This document shows positions 8,386-17,537 of a stretch of 64,000 nt of DNA, piece after piece. The notes beneath the pieces are model-generated. The model saw only the letters and a program-made list of their open reading frames with translations, searched no databases and was not told the DNA's origin. The position numbers and the translations under genes are program-made. The stretch's first letter is position 1; the number at the start of each line of letters is the position of its first letter. The DNA is from Verrucomicrobiota bacterium (GTDB lineage: Bacteria > Verrucomicrobiota > Verrucomicrobiia > Verrucomicrobiales > Verrucomicrobiaceae). Location of the stretch: assembly GCA_025360015.1 (NCBI GenBank), contig JANYCZ010000045.1:1-64000 (forward strand). The letters are read 5' to 3'.

Positions 8386-9807
8386 GTGAGCAAACCTAAA
8401 AGAAACACGAAAAAGGCGGCCCAAGGTAAGGCCAGGCCTGTTGCGGCTAAATCCAAAAAGACTGTGGTCTCCAAGAAGGCCAAGGCCTCGCCAGCCAAAA
8501 AAGCTGTGACGCAAAAGAAGCCGGTGCCCGCTAAAAAACCTGCTCTCAAAAAAGCCGCGCCAAAGCCCGCCCCCAAGAAGCCTGTCAAAAAGGCTGCTCC
8601 GACCAAGGCGGTGGTGAAGAAGCCCGCAGCCAAGGCTTCCCCTTCCAAAGGCAAAACTTCCCCGGCGAAGTCCGCTCCGGCAGCCGCCCCCCCTTCCCCG
8701 AAGCCGGCGGCTAAAGCCGCCAAACCGCAGGTGCCTGCCAAAGCTGCTCCTGCGGCCCCGGCTCCTATCGCTCAATCTGTCCCAGCCCCTGCTGCTGCCA
8801 AATCTGCGGCCGCAGCACCCGCTCCCGCCAAGCCTGCGCCCGCAGTCAAGGCCGCCGCTGCACCCGCCAAAAAAGCGGCTCCTGCGCCGGTGGAGGCCGT
8901 GGTAGTGACACCACCGCCGCCGGTCAAAAGAGTTCCCTCCCAGCCACTCCCCCCTCCCGGGCCCACGAAATCTGGTGCTCTCTTCTACGACTCCCACATG
9001 CACACTCCTTTGTGCAAGCATGCCTGGGGTGAGCCGGAAGAGTACGCCCAGCAGGCCCTCAAAGCCGGGCTGAAAGGCATCATCTTCACGTGCCACTGCC
9101 CGATGCCCAATGGCTTCTGGCCTACGGTGCGCATGTCGGAGAGCGAATTCGACATCTACGTCGGCCTCGTTCAGCGCGCCGCCGACGCCTTCAAGGGCAA
9201 GCTCGACATCCGCCTCGGCATCGAGAGCGAATATTACCCGGGGTGTGAGGAATACATCACCGCGCTGCACCAGCGCGCCGACTTCCACTACGTGCTCGGC
9301 GCCGTCCACTGGCAGGCCAAGGAATACCTCAACAAGTATGAGACTGGCACCATCGAGAACTTCCGCCGCACCTACTTCGACCACCTCGCCAAATCGGCCG
9401 AGTCCGGTCTCTACGACTGCCTGGCCCATCCCGATCTGGTGAAAAACTACCATCCAGACTCCTGGTGCTTTGCCATTGTCAAAAACACCGTCTCCACCGC
9501 CCTCGACCGCATTGCGGCCACCGGCGTGGCCATGGAGTTGAACACCTCCGGCCTCAACAAGAGCTACTCCGAGATGAATCCAGGCCTCGAAATGCTCCGC
9601 ATGATGGCTGATCGAAAGATCCCCATCGTCCTGGGATCCGACTCACATCGGCCAGTGCGCGTGGGCGAGCATTTCGTCACCGCCTTGAACCACCTGACCG
9701 AAGCAGGCTATGAACAAGTCAGCTACTTCCTCAACCGCCAGCGCATTGATCTCCAGATCTCCGATGTGCTCGCCAGTTTGAAGAAGGCCGCCGACCACAA
9801 CGCCTGA
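8386..9807 (+). CDS. PHP-domain phosphatase (HisJ-like) with histone-H1-like N-terminal tail
   Basis: The 473-residue product has two parts. Residues 1 to about 195 are almost only Lys, Ala and Pro with repeated AAPK/PAKK words, which resembles the C-terminal tail of histone H1 and is surely disordered and strongly basic at its start. From residue 200 a PHP domain follows, with metal ligands in YDSHMHTPLCKHAWGE (His204, His206), IESEYYPG, VLGAVHW and GSDSHRP. It is most like HisJ-type histidinol-phosphate phosphatases, which use a trinuclear metal site. The start is GTG at 8386, three bases after the preceding gene. Whether the enzyme makes histidinol or has another phosphoester substrate is not settled; the tail suggests binding to nucleic acid or another polyanion. 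Confidence 0.85.
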   Translation: MSKPKRNTKKAAQGKARPVAAKSKKTVVSKKAKASPAKKAVTQKKPVPAKKPALKKAAPKPAPKKPVKKAAPTKAVVKKPAAKASPSKGKTSPAKSAPAAAPPSPKPAAKAAKPQVPAKAAPAAPAPIAQSVPAPAAAKSAAAAPAPAKPAPAVKAAAAPAKKAAPAPVEAVVVTPPPPVKRVPSQPLPPPGPTKSGALFYDSHMHTPLCKHAWGEPEEYAQQALKAGLKGIIFTCHCPMPNGFWPTVRMSESEFDIYVGLVQRAADAFKGKLDIRLGIESEYYPGCEEYITALHQRADFHYVLGAVHWQAKEYLNKYETGTIENFRRTYFDHLAKSAESGLYDCLAHPDLVKNYHPDSWCFAIVKNTVSTALDRIAATGVAMELNTSGLNKSYSEMNPGLEMLRMMADRKIPIVLGSDSHRPVRVGEHFVTALNHLTEAGYEQVSYFLNRQRIDLQISDVLASLKKAADHNA

Positions 9808-9815
9808 TTTGACCC

Positions 9816-10292
9816 ATGGTTCGCACCGGCATCGGTTATGACGTCCACCCCTTTGAAGCGGGCCGCCCGCTCGTGCTGGGCGGGGTGACCATCCCGCATT
9901 CGCGCGGCCTCAAAGGCCATTCGGATGCGGATGTGCTCAGCCACGCCATTGCGGATGCCGTGCTCGGCGCTCTTGGCGAGCCCGACATCGGGCACTGGTT
10001 TCCGCCCAGCGATCCGACCATCGAAGGCATCTGCAGCCTCAGGATTCTCGAAAAGTGCGCTCAGATCGCCGCAGACAAAGGCATGCGCATTGAAAACGTG
10101 GATTCCTCCATCGTTGCTGAAGCACCCAAGGTGAATCCTCATGCCGCTGCGATGAAAAAGAACATCGCCGCCGCCTTGGGAATCCAGCCCGATCAGGTCG
10201 GCGTGAAAGCCACCACCAACGAACGCCTCGGCTTCGTCGGGCGTGAGGAAGGCATCGCCGCCATGGCCGTCGCCTGCATCAGCAAAATCTGA
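9816..10292 (+). CDS. ispF: 2-C-methyl-D-erythritol 2,4-cyclodiphosphate synthase
   Basis: This 158-residue enzyme of the MEP isoprenoid pathway cyclises CDP-methylerythritol 2-phosphate, releasing CMP. The zinc ligands are in place: Asp9 and His11 (GYDVHPFEAG) and His43 (SDADVLSHAIADA). The substrate loop GDIGHWFPP-like PDIGHWFPPSDP and the C-terminal TTNERLGFVGREEGIA are also present. Length is normal. It starts eight bases after the PHP gene and is followed by a clear intrinsic terminator, so it probably ends the transcription unit that begins at 7321. Confidence 0.97.
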   Translation: MVRTGIGYDVHPFEAGRPLVLGGVTIPHSRGLKGHSDADVLSHAIADAVLGALGEPDIGHWFPPSDPTIEGICSLRILEKCAQIAADKGMRIENVDSSIVAEAPKVNPHAAAMKKNIAAALGIQPDQVGVKATTNERLGFVGREEGIAAMAVACISKI

Positions 10293-10299
10293 TCCAGAC

Positions 10300-10322
10300 G
10301 GATTCGCGAATCCTCCTTTTTT
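10300..10322 (+). terminator. Intrinsic terminator after ispF
   Basis: GGATTC-GC-GAATCC forms a 6-bp stem, followed by TCC and six T residues. It lies eight bases past the ispF stop, ending the 7321-10292 unit and separating it from the MoxR operon. Confidence 0.8.
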
Positions 10323-10442
10323 GTCTTCTTGCCAGCATGTGCGCAAGAGTGGAAAGAAGTCGCGTTCCGTCCTCGTGTTCAATTCGTCCCCGTTGATGCC
10401 GCCTGCGGCTTCATTCTCTTTTCCCATCTGTCATCCCCACTC

Positions 10443-11444
10443 ATGTCCGACTCCGCTGCTGCCGCCGCTCTCGTCTCAGGTTACAACAAACTCAAAGCTG
10501 CCCTCGGCAAGCGCATCGTCGGACAGGAGGCCGTCATTGAGCAGGTCTTCATCGCCATCGCCGCCGGTGGTCACAGCCTGCTGGAAGGGGTGCCCGGTCT
10601 CGCGAAAACCCTGCTCGTCAAATCGTTTGCGGATGCGATGCACCTCACTTTCCGCCGCATTCAGTTCACGCCCGATCTGATGCCTGCGGACATCACCGGC
10701 ACCGAGATCATCCAGGAAGATGCCGAGACCGGCCGCCGCAAGCTCGTCTTCCAGCAGGGCCCCATCTTCTCGCAAATCATCCTCGCGGACGAAATCAACC
10801 GCACACCGCCCAAAACGCAGGCCGCACTGCTGGAGGCCATGCAGGAAAAGCACGTCACCGTCGGCCAGGTCACGCATGAACTGCCCAAGCCGTTCTTCGT
10901 GCTCGCCACGATGAACCCCATCGAGCAGGAAGGCACCTACCCCCTCCCCGAAGCGCAGAAAGACCGCTTCCTCTTCCTTATCAAAGTAGACTACCCCACG
11001 CGCGACGACGAGCGCGAAATCATCGCCCGCACCACCGGCGGTGAGACGCAGGAAATCGAAGCCGTCATCACCGCTGAAGAACTGCAGGCCGCACAGCAGC
11101 TCGCCCGCAAAGTACCAGTTCCGGATCACGTCATCGACTTCGTGCTCGATCTTGTCCGCTCCACACGCCCGACCGAGCCAGACGCCTCCGACTACGTCAA
11201 GACGATGCTTAGCTGGGGGGCCGGCCCGCGTGCCAGCCAGATGCTCGTCCTCGCCGGCAAAGTCCGCGCCTTGCTCCGGGGCCGCACCCACGTCACCACC
11301 GACGACATCGAAGCCCTCGCCGCCCCGGCCCTGCGCCACCGCCTTGTCCCCACCTTCCACGCGGAAGCCGAAGGCATCACGGTAGATCAGATCGTCGCTG
11401 AACTGATCAAGAAGGCGAAGAAGGGCGAAACGCGAGTGCTGTAA
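10443..11444 (+). CDS. MoxR-family AAA+ ATPase
   Basis: The 333-residue product is a MoxR AAA ATPase, a chaperone-like enzyme that usually works with von Willebrand A (VWA) domain partners encoded next door. Walker A is GVPGLAKT at residues 49-56, Walker B is ILADEIN at about 113-119, and sensor 1 lies in [26 protein letters not shown]-type sequence (short pieces [10 protein letters not shown] and PLPEAQ). The C-terminal lid is typical, ending near [14 protein letters not shown] chose the ATG at 10443 because upstream codons in the same frame lack similarity and cross the ispF leader. It is the first gene of a Bat-like operon with DUF58 100 bp downstream. Confidence 0.93.
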   Translation: MSDSAAAAALVSGYNKLKAALGKRIVGQEAVIEQVFIAIAAGGHSLLEGVPGLAKTLLVKSFADAMHLTFRRIQFTPDLMPADITGTEIIQEDAETGRRKLVFQQGPIFSQIILADEINRTPPKTQAALLEAMQEKHVTVGQVTHELPKPFFVLATMNPIEQEGTYPLPEAQKDRFLFLIKVDYPTRDDEREIIARTTGGETQEIEAVITAEELQAAQQLARKVPVPDHVIDFVLDLVRSTRPTEPDASDYVKTMLSWGAGPRASQMLVLAGKVRALLRGRTHVTTDDIEALAAPALRHRLVPTFHAEAEGITVDQIVAELIKKAKKGETRVL

Positions 11445-11544
11445 AGCAAAGTCAGGAGGTCAAGCCATCGTCAAGACAGTCAAGACGCCGCAAACAAACC
11501 CTTTTGACCACTCCTTGAATTTCCCCGCTCTCCCGTAACTCCCC

Positions 11545-12438
11545 GTGGCTACTCTAAGCGACATCCTTCACGCCGAAGACATCACCAGCCTGCAGTCGCT
11601 GCAGCTCTTTGCGCGTACGGTGGTCGAGGGTTTCACCACCGGTCAGCATGCCTCGCCTCACAAAGGTTTCAGCGTCGAGTTCCGCCAGCACCGCCCGTAT
11701 GTGCAGGGGGATGAAATTCGCCGCCTCGACTGGAAGATCTTTGCCCGTACGGACCGCTTCTACATCCGTGAGTTTGACGAAGAAACCAATCTGCGCGCCA
11801 CCGTTGTGCTGGATGCCAGTGGCAGCATGGGCTACCGCGGGCAGAAGGGCGTGCTGAAGTTTGACTATGCGCGTAAGCTCGCCGCATCTCTTGCCTACCT
11901 GCTCATGAGCCAGCAGGACGCCGTGGGCCTCATCACCTTCGACTCCAAAGTGCGCGACGTCATCCCCTGCCGCACCAAGATCACGCATCTGCATCTGATG
12001 CTCGAAACGATGGTCAAAACCGAGCCTGGCAAAGACACGAGCCTTGCTCCGGTGCTCGAATCTCTCGCGCAACGCCTGAAGCGGCGCGGACTTGTCATTC
12101 TCATCAGCGACTTCTTTGATAATCCCGCCGCGCTGCTCCAGGCCATCGGCGTGCTGCGCAAAAAAGGCCACGAAATCATCGCTCTGCAACTCTGGGACCG
12201 CGACGAAATCGACTTCCCCTTTGGCAACTGGGCGCGCTTTGAAAATCTCGAAAACAACGACGACTTCCTCCTGCTCGACCCCGCCACGATTCGTCTGCGC
12301 TACATCGAGGCCCAGCAGACTTTCGCCGCGCAGCTCAAGGACGGCTTCCGCAAACACCAGGTGGATTACTTGAGCCTGCCGACCGACGAATCACACTCTG
12401 CAGCGCTGCGGAATTATTTATCCCTGAGAATGCGATGA
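11545..12438 (+). CDS. DUF58 domain protein (VWA-like)
   Basis: The 297-residue soluble protein carries the DUF58 signature FRQHRPYVQGDEIRRLDWK (residues 47-64) and a VWA-type metal site DASGS at 90-94. DUF58 proteins are the standard partners of MoxR ATPases; the pair is thought to act in envelope integrity, stress tolerance or metal insertion, but the molecular step is unknown. The start is a GTG at 11545 (MATLSDILHAEDITSL). The stop overlaps the next gene start by four bases (ATGA), indicating translational coupling. Confidence 0.92.
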   Translation: MATLSDILHAEDITSLQSLQLFARTVVEGFTTGQHASPHKGFSVEFRQHRPYVQGDEIRRLDWKIFARTDRFYIREFDEETNLRATVVLDASGSMGYRGQKGVLKFDYARKLAASLAYLLMSQQDAVGLITFDSKVRDVIPCRTKITHLHLMLETMVKTEPGKDTSLAPVLESLAQRLKRRGLVILISDFFDNPAALLQAIGVLRKKGHEIIALQLWDRDEIDFPFGNWARFENLENNDDFLLLDPATIRLRYIEAQQTFAAQLKDGFRKHQVDYLSLPTDESHSAALRNYLSLRMR

Positions 12439-14591
12439 GTTTTCTTAACGGCATACTCCTCACGGGCGGCCTGGCTTTTTTGATCCCGCTGATCATCCAC
12501 TTGTTGAACAAGCGGAAGGTCGTCACTGTGCGCTGGGGTGCCATGCACCTGCTGCACCAGGTGATCCGCCAGCGGAAGCGCAAGATGAAGGTCGAGCAGC
12601 TCCTCCTGCTCATCACCCGCATCGCGATTCCCATCGTGCTCGCGCTTTGCCTTGCCCGCCCGGTTCTCACGGCGCTGCGGTCGCTGGGCCTCGGCAGTTC
12701 CTCGCTCATCGTCATGCTGGACGACTCCTTCTCCATGCGCGCCCCCGCCGCACAGACCACGCTGCCAGGTGGCACGGTGATGCAGCAGGCGCGCCAAGAC
12801 ATGCAGACGATGCTGTCCGATCTGCCGGACGGCTCCAGCACACAGGTCGTTCTCTCCGGTGGCACGCCGCGCAAGTTGCTCGACCAGGCCACCACGGATC
12901 GCACGGTGGTGACGAAGCAGCTCAGCGAGGTGCCTTCCATGTCCGGCCCATTGGCTGCGAATGACGCCTTTCAGGCTGCCATGTCGGCCTTGAAGGATTC
13001 ACCCAATGCTGCGCGCGAAGTCGTCATCGTTTCCGATTTCCAGGAAGCCGACTGGAAAGCCATCGCGGAAGGTGCCGCGCTGCCTGCGCTCGACGCTCTT
13101 TCCAAACAGGAGCCCAAGCCGCAGATCACTTTCTATCGTGTGGGCAGCGATCTCGCGGAGAACCTGAGCATCGCCAGCGCCGACATCTCCGCACTCGTCG
13201 CGGCCGAGTCCCAGCCCATCGGTCTGCGGGTGCGCATCAAAAACCACGGCAAGCGCCCCTGGCAGGACATTCCCGTACATCTCGAAGCCGACGGCGCACG
13301 CCTGCGCACCGCACGGGTCTCTCTCGCACCAGAAGGCGAAGCTGTGCTCTCCTTCACGCATGCGTTTGACAAAGTCGGCGACCATTCGCTGTCCGTCCGA
13401 CTCGAAGGCGACAGCTTCGCTGATGACAACGCCTTCCACTCCATCGTGCAAGTGCGCAATCAGCTCAACGTCCTGCTCATCGACGGCAATCCCAGCAACG
13501 AACCGCTCAGTGGCGCCACCGACTTCCTGGAGATCGCGCTCACGCCGCACACCGTCGCCGCCGCCACCCTCAAGGACCTCATCCGCACCAAGAAGGTCGA
13601 TCTGCGCAAAATTCGCAATGAGGATCTCCGCCAGCAGGAGGTCATCATCATGGCCGATGTGGAAAAGCTGCAAGGCCACACGCTGAATGACATCGACAAA
13701 TTCGTCAAAGAAGGCGGCGGCCTGCTTGTCTTCGCCGGACCCAACTGCGATCAGGAATGGTACAACCGCGACTTTTACCGCAAAGGCGAAGGGCTGTATC
13801 CTGCCGCTATCAGGGGCCAGGCCCGCGCCGATTCCGACTCCCTGCCCGCGCGCATTCTCATGCAGCGCTTCACGCATCCCGCTGCACTGTACTTCAATGA
13901 TGCCCGCGCCGGGCGTCTCCAAGACGCCGAGTTCCGCCACTGGTTTGAATTCACCGTGCAGGGCGACCAGACGCAGCGCATCTTCAATCTCGACCGCAAC
14001 GTGCCGCTGATGATCGAGAAAAAATACGGACGCGGACGCGTCATCGCCGCCGCCACCACGGCTAATGCCGAGTGGAGCAATCTGCCGCTGCAGCCTTTCT
14101 TCGTTCCACTCATGCAGCGCCTCACCACCTACCTCGCCACGGAGGGCAGCGCGCCCGCCTGGCAGCTCGTGGGTTCCACGGTGCGCCTGCCGCTTGAGAA
14201 AGCCGAGCTCGGCTCTGAGTTCACGCTGCGTGATCCCACCGGCCAGACGCAGACGCTCAAGTCCATCAAGGAAGGTGAGTCCGTCTTTGTGCAGAGCCCC
14301 GTGATCACCCAGTCCGGCATCTTCCAACTGCAAAAGGTCGGCACGGAAAAGACCACGCTGCTCGCCTTCAACATCGACGGTGCTGAATCCAATCTCAAAG
14401 CGCTGCCTGCCGCCGACATACAAAAAATAGCCCAGCGTCACGGTGCCTCCTTTGCCGACACCCTGCCAGCCTACCAGGCGCTCGACCGCACCCGCCGCCA
14501 CGGAAGCGAACTCTGGCAGCCGCTGCTCATCGCCCTGCTGGTGCTGCTCTTCGCCGAAGTGCTGCTGCAACAGCACATCGCCAAAGGCTGA
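12435..14591 (+). CDS. BatA-like membrane protein with VWA-type domain
   Basis: The 718-residue product begins with the aerotolerance-regulator N-terminal (BatA) region: two transmembrane helices at about 5-23 and 56-78, with IHLLNKRKVVTVRWGAM between. A VWA-like domain follows, with metal-site residues in LIVMLDDSFSM (about 92-101). The middle has beta-rich CARDB-like sequence around 250-330 and a glutamine-amidotransferase-like fold region with EGGGLLVFAGPN near 430. A final helix lies at 697-715 (LLIALLVLLFAEVLL). It should be an inner-membrane protein with a large periplasmic part. It overlaps the DUF58 gene by four bases and works with MoxR/DUF58 by family precedent. Confidence 0.85.
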   Translation: MSFLNGILLTGGLAFLIPLIIHLLNKRKVVTVRWGAMHLLHQVIRQRKRKMKVEQLLLLITRIAIPIVLALCLARPVLTALRSLGLGSSSLIVMLDDSFSMRAPAAQTTLPGGTVMQQARQDMQTMLSDLPDGSSTQVVLSGGTPRKLLDQATTDRTVVTKQLSEVPSMSGPLAANDAFQAAMSALKDSPNAAREVVIVSDFQEADWKAIAEGAALPALDALSKQEPKPQITFYRVGSDLAENLSIASADISALVAAESQPIGLRVRIKNHGKRPWQDIPVHLEADGARLRTARVSLAPEGEAVLSFTHAFDKVGDHSLSVRLEGDSFADDNAFHSIVQVRNQLNVLLIDGNPSNEPLSGATDFLEIALTPHTVAAATLKDLIRTKKVDLRKIRNEDLRQQEVIIMADVEKLQGHTLNDIDKFVKEGGGLLVFAGPNCDQEWYNRDFYRKGEGLYPAAIRGQARADSDSLPARILMQRFTHPAALYFNDARAGRLQDAEFRHWFEFTVQGDQTQRIFNLDRNVPLMIEKKYGRGRVIAAATTANAEWSNLPLQPFFVPLMQRLTTYLATEGSAPAWQLVGSTVRLPLEKAELGSEFTLRDPTGQTQTLKSIKEGESVFVQSPVITQSGIFQLQKVGTEKTTLLAFNIDGAESNLKALPAADIQKIAQRHGASFADTLPAYQALDRTRRHGSELWQPLLIALLVLLFAEVLLQQHIAKG

Positions 14592-14642
14592 GGAGACTGA
14601 ACGACCTATTGAAACACAGCTCCAAGAACTGTATTTAACAGC

Positions 14643-14897
14643 ATGACGACTGCCACCCAATCCGCCAACTCCTTGCTATCACGGATCACGATTGATCCTG
14701 AGATCTGCCATGGGAAGCCCGTCATTCGCGGCCTGCGTTATCCCGTGGAGTCCATCTTGGAGTATCTTTCCGCCGGCGACAGCTTTGAAGATGTGCTGGC
14801 CGAATTCTCCGATCTCGAACGCGATGATTTGCGCGCCTGCATTGAGTTCGCGAATCAATCCCTCAAGCTCCGAAGCTGGCAGCTCATCGCGGCATGA
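14643..14897 (+). CDS. DUF433 antitoxin-like protein
   Basis: The 84-residue product is a DUF433 protein (ITIDPEICHGKPVIRGLRYPVESI and VLAEFSDLERDDLRACIEFA). This winged-helix family is usually the antitoxin of a pair whose toxin is a DUF5615 PIN-like protein. Here no DUF5615 or other PIN gene is next to it. It sits 51 bp after the BatA-like gene and 7 bp before the second VWA membrane protein on the same strand, inside what is otherwise a single Bat operon. It could be a solitary antitoxin relic or a transcription factor adopted by the operon. Start codon is the ATG at 14643. Confidence 0.88.
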   Translation: MTTATQSANSLLSRITIDPEICHGKPVIRGLRYPVESILEYLSAGDSFEDVLAEFSDLERDDLRACIEFANQSLKLRSWQLIAA

Positions 14898-14904
14898 ATT
14901 GAGC

Positions 14905-17199
14905 ATGTCCCCCCAAACCGAAACCACCCTGCGCTTCACCGGCGGCTATCCGCCGTTGCCGGTGATCCTGCTCGCGTTTGGTCTGGCGGCGCTGATGTGG
15001 TTTCTCTACCGCCGTGAGTTAAAGTTTGTCGGCAGTCGTGCGGCGCAGGTGCCCGCTGTACTGCGATCGCTGGCGGTCTTCATTTTGGCCCTGGCACTCG
15101 CGGGTCCAGTTTTGCGCCACGTCACCACTTTGCGGCAGCTTGGGCGGGTGGTTGTTGCGGTGGACAGTTCGGCCAGCATGCAGCTCACGGACGAAGCCGC
15201 TGGCGCTGCCGCAGGCACTTCCAAGGCACGCTTTCAACGTGCGGAGGATCTGCTGCTCAAAGGCACGACGCCGCTGCTGAAAAAACTCGCCGAGACGCAG
15301 GATGTGGAACTCGTGGCATTGCGCGGCATGAACACGCAGCGGCTGTGGTGGTACCGCCAGGGTGGCAAGGACACCTCCGGCGATATGCCGGCGACGTTTG
15401 AACTGCCGGCCACGTCTCCGATCACCAATCTCGATCAAACGCTGCGCGCCGCGCTCGGCCCCGCCACGCCTGGCACCGCACTCGTCGTGCTCACTGACGG
15501 CCAGCACAACTCCAGCGGCTCTCCCGAGGAATTCAGTACCGCGCTCAAGGCCAGCGGCACGGCCATCTTCACCATCGGCTTTGGCACGGAAATCCCGCCA
15601 GCGGATCTGGCGCTGCTGGCCGTCACGGCTCCTGAGTCCGTCTTTTCCAAAGAAAACTTTCAGGGTCGCCTCACGGTCAATGACAGCATGCCCGCCGGTG
15701 TGCCCGCCAATGTGCGCATCGAGAGCCAAGGCAAGGTGCTGTGGAAAAAGGATTTCACCACGGACGGCAAAGGTGAAAAGGGTTTCGATTTCATCTTCCC
15801 CGTCACCGAGTTGCCACCGCCCGCTCCTGGTCAGCGTGATAAAACGCTGCGCAGCGTGAACATCCTCATCTCCGCCAGCGGCGACCGCGCCGCGCTGGAA
15901 AAAACCCGCTCCAACAACGCCCGCGAGCTCTCCATTCATCTGCTGGAAAAGAAGCGCAAGGTGCTCATCCTCGATGGACGCCCGCGCTGGGAGTCCCGCT
16001 ACATCCACAGCCACTTTGACCGCGATGAGCGCTGGCAGGCCACCCTCATCTTTGATGACATGGCCGACAACGCCGCCAATGGAAGCCTGCAAAAAGACTT
16101 CCCCAAGACACGCGACGACCTGCTCAGCTACGACCTCATCATCCTCGGTGAAGTCGCGCTGAATCGCCTCAAGCCGGACACCCTCGACTGGATCATCGAG
16201 TTTGTCGAAAAACGCGGCGGCGGCCTGATCATGATCGACGGCCAGCGCGGCAAACTGCACGAATGGAGCCAGGGGAAAACCGCCCCTCTCATCCCGGTCA
16301 AATTTAACACCCGCAGCACCAAGCTCGCCCCCACCAGTCTGGAACTCACCTCGGACGGCCAGCGCTTTGATGCGCTGCGCCTCAGCGATAGCCCCAGCGC
16401 GAACACCGCGCTGTGGCCTACGCTTTCCAAAGTGAACTGGCACTCGAACGTCGAGCCCCTACCTGCCGCCATCACACTCGCCAAGGCGCAGCAGCCCGCG
16501 ATTGTGTTTCGTCAGGTCGGTGCCGGTGCGGTGCTATATCTTGGCACGGATGAGCTCTGGCGCTGGCGCTTCCAGGTCGCGGATTTGTATCATCAGCGTC
16601 TGTGGATGCAGCTTGGCGCATGGATCGCTGCGCCGCCGTTTCAGATCGACCAAAAGAAACTCTCCGTGGGCACCGACCGCTTGCGTTACTCGCCCGGCGA
16701 AGCCTCTGAAATCCGCGTGCGCGTGCGTAATGACAAGGGCGACATCATTGCTGATGCGCAGCCGCGGGCCTACCTCCTGCACGATGGCGTAGAAGTCGCC
16801 ACACTCCAACTCGAAGCCGACCCCACCCACATCGGTGTCTATCGCGCTCTCACGCCACCGCTCAAGGCAGGCACCTATGAGATCGCCGTGGCGGAAAGCC
16901 CCAGCGCGCCACGCAGCGATGCACGCCTTTCTTTGCACGTCTCCGACACCGGCAATCCCGAGTGGGCCACGCTCACGATGAACCGCGCCCTGCTGGAAAC
17001 CATGGCCACCAACAGCGGCGGTCGTTTCCTACGCGAAGAACAGGCCGCCACCGATCTCCCCGGCCTGCTGCAAAGCATCGACGGCAAACAAGTCATCACC
17101 CAGGAGACGAACCTGTGGTCAAGCTGGTGGTGGTTTGGTACCGCCATCCTGCTGCTCACCGCCGAGTGGCTCATGCGCAAGCGGCTGAAACTCGTCTGA
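14905..17199 (+). CDS. Membrane protein with VWA and glutamine-amidotransferase-like domains
   Basis: The 764-residue product has two N-terminal transmembrane helices (about 18-36 and 52-70), then a VWA domain with DSSAS at residues 87-91 and VVLTDGQHNSSG near 198. A region like the glutamine-amidotransferase fold follows, with KVLILDGRPRWESRY and VEKRGGGLIMIDGQ, and then a C-terminal helix (FGTAILLLTAEWLM). It is the usual last large gene of MoxR/DUF58/BatA operons in Planctomycetes and Verrucomicrobia. The start at 14905 was chosen because it precedes the first helix and follows the DUF433 stop by seven bases. A longer frame opens at 14692 but would overlap DUF433 out of frame. Confidence 0.85.
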   Translation: MSPQTETTLRFTGGYPPLPVILLAFGLAALMWFLYRRELKFVGSRAAQVPAVLRSLAVFILALALAGPVLRHVTTLRQLGRVVVAVDSSASMQLTDEAAGAAAGTSKARFQRAEDLLLKGTTPLLKKLAETQDVELVALRGMNTQRLWWYRQGGKDTSGDMPATFELPATSPITNLDQTLRAALGPATPGTALVVLTDGQHNSSGSPEEFSTALKASGTAIFTIGFGTEIPPADLALLAVTAPESVFSKENFQGRLTVNDSMPAGVPANVRIESQGKVLWKKDFTTDGKGEKGFDFIFPVTELPPPAPGQRDKTLRSVNILISASGDRAALEKTRSNNARELSIHLLEKKRKVLILDGRPRWESRYIHSHFDRDERWQATLIFDDMADNAANGSLQKDFPKTRDDLLSYDLIILGEVALNRLKPDTLDWIIEFVEKRGGGLIMIDGQRGKLHEWSQGKTAPLIPVKFNTRSTKLAPTSLELTSDGQRFDALRLSDSPSANTALWPTLSKVNWHSNVEPLPAAITLAKAQQPAIVFRQVGAGAVLYLGTDELWRWRFQVADLYHQRLWMQLGAWIAAPPFQIDQKKLSVGTDRLRYSPGEASEIRVRVRNDKGDIIADAQPRAYLLHDGVEVATLQLEADPTHIGVYRALTPPLKAGTYEIAVAESPSAPRSDARLSLHVSDTGNPEWATLTMNRALLETMATNSGGRFLREEQAATDLPGLLQSIDGKQVITQETNLWSSWWWFGTAILLLTAEWLMRKRLKLV

Positions 17200-17201
17200 C
17201 C

Positions 17202-17483
17202 ATGGCCGCCTCCAACGATCTCACCCAGCTTGCTGTACGCGTGTCACCCAACGCGAAGAAATCTGCCTTCGCCGGATGGACTGCCGACGAGAAAGGCCGC
17301 CCCGTGCTGCTGGTGAAACTGCACGCGCAGCCCGTCGATGGCCAGGCCAACACCGAACTGCTGCGCTTCCTCGCTGAAGCTCTCGACTGTCCCAAAAGCC
17401 AGATCACTTTGCTGCGTGGTACTTCCAGCCGACAAAAGACTGTGGAACTGCCTGCGGCGATGATGGAGCGGCTGCCGAAGTAG
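17202..17483 (+). CDS. DUF167 (YggU) family protein
   Basis: The 93-residue product is a YggU-like DUF167 protein, recognised by LAVRVSPNAKKSAFAG, VKLHAQPVDGQANTELLRFLAE and ITLLRGTSSRQKTVEL. The family folds as a small alpha/beta domain of unknown function. The start at 17202 lies two bases after the stop of the VWA gene, so it is co-transcribed as the last gene of the Bat-like operon. Its link to that operon's function is unknown. Confidence 0.92.
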   Translation: MAASNDLTQLAVRVSPNAKKSAFAGWTADEKGRPVLLVKLHAQPVDGQANTELLRFLAEALDCPKSQITLLRGTSSRQKTVELPAAMMERLPK

Positions 17484-17525
17484 CCTTGTTGCTGCGCAAC
17501 AAGGGTTCCCTGTTCCGCAGGAACA
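17484..17525. terminator. Two tandem perfect hairpins between convergent genes
   Basis: CCTTGTTGC-TGC-GCAACAAGG (17484-17504) is a 9-bp perfect stem with a 3-nt loop, starting at the base after the YggU stop. TGTTCC-GCA-GGAACA (17511-17525) is a second, 6-bp stem. Neither has a T-tract. They occupy most of the 54-bp gap between convergent genes and probably terminate both directions. Confidence 0.65.
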
Positions 17526-17537
17526 TGGCTCCTTTCC

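Noticed and set aside
8275-9453. Minus-strand open frame of 392 codons opposite the PHP gene
   Set aside because: It is low-complexity Gly/Arg-rich sequence produced by the reverse of Lys/Ala/Pro codons; the PHP motifs are on the plus strand.
12999-14660. Minus-strand open frame of 553 codons opposite the BatA-like gene
   Set aside because: No recognisable domain, and it covers a gene with clear BatA motifs and overlapping operon neighbours.
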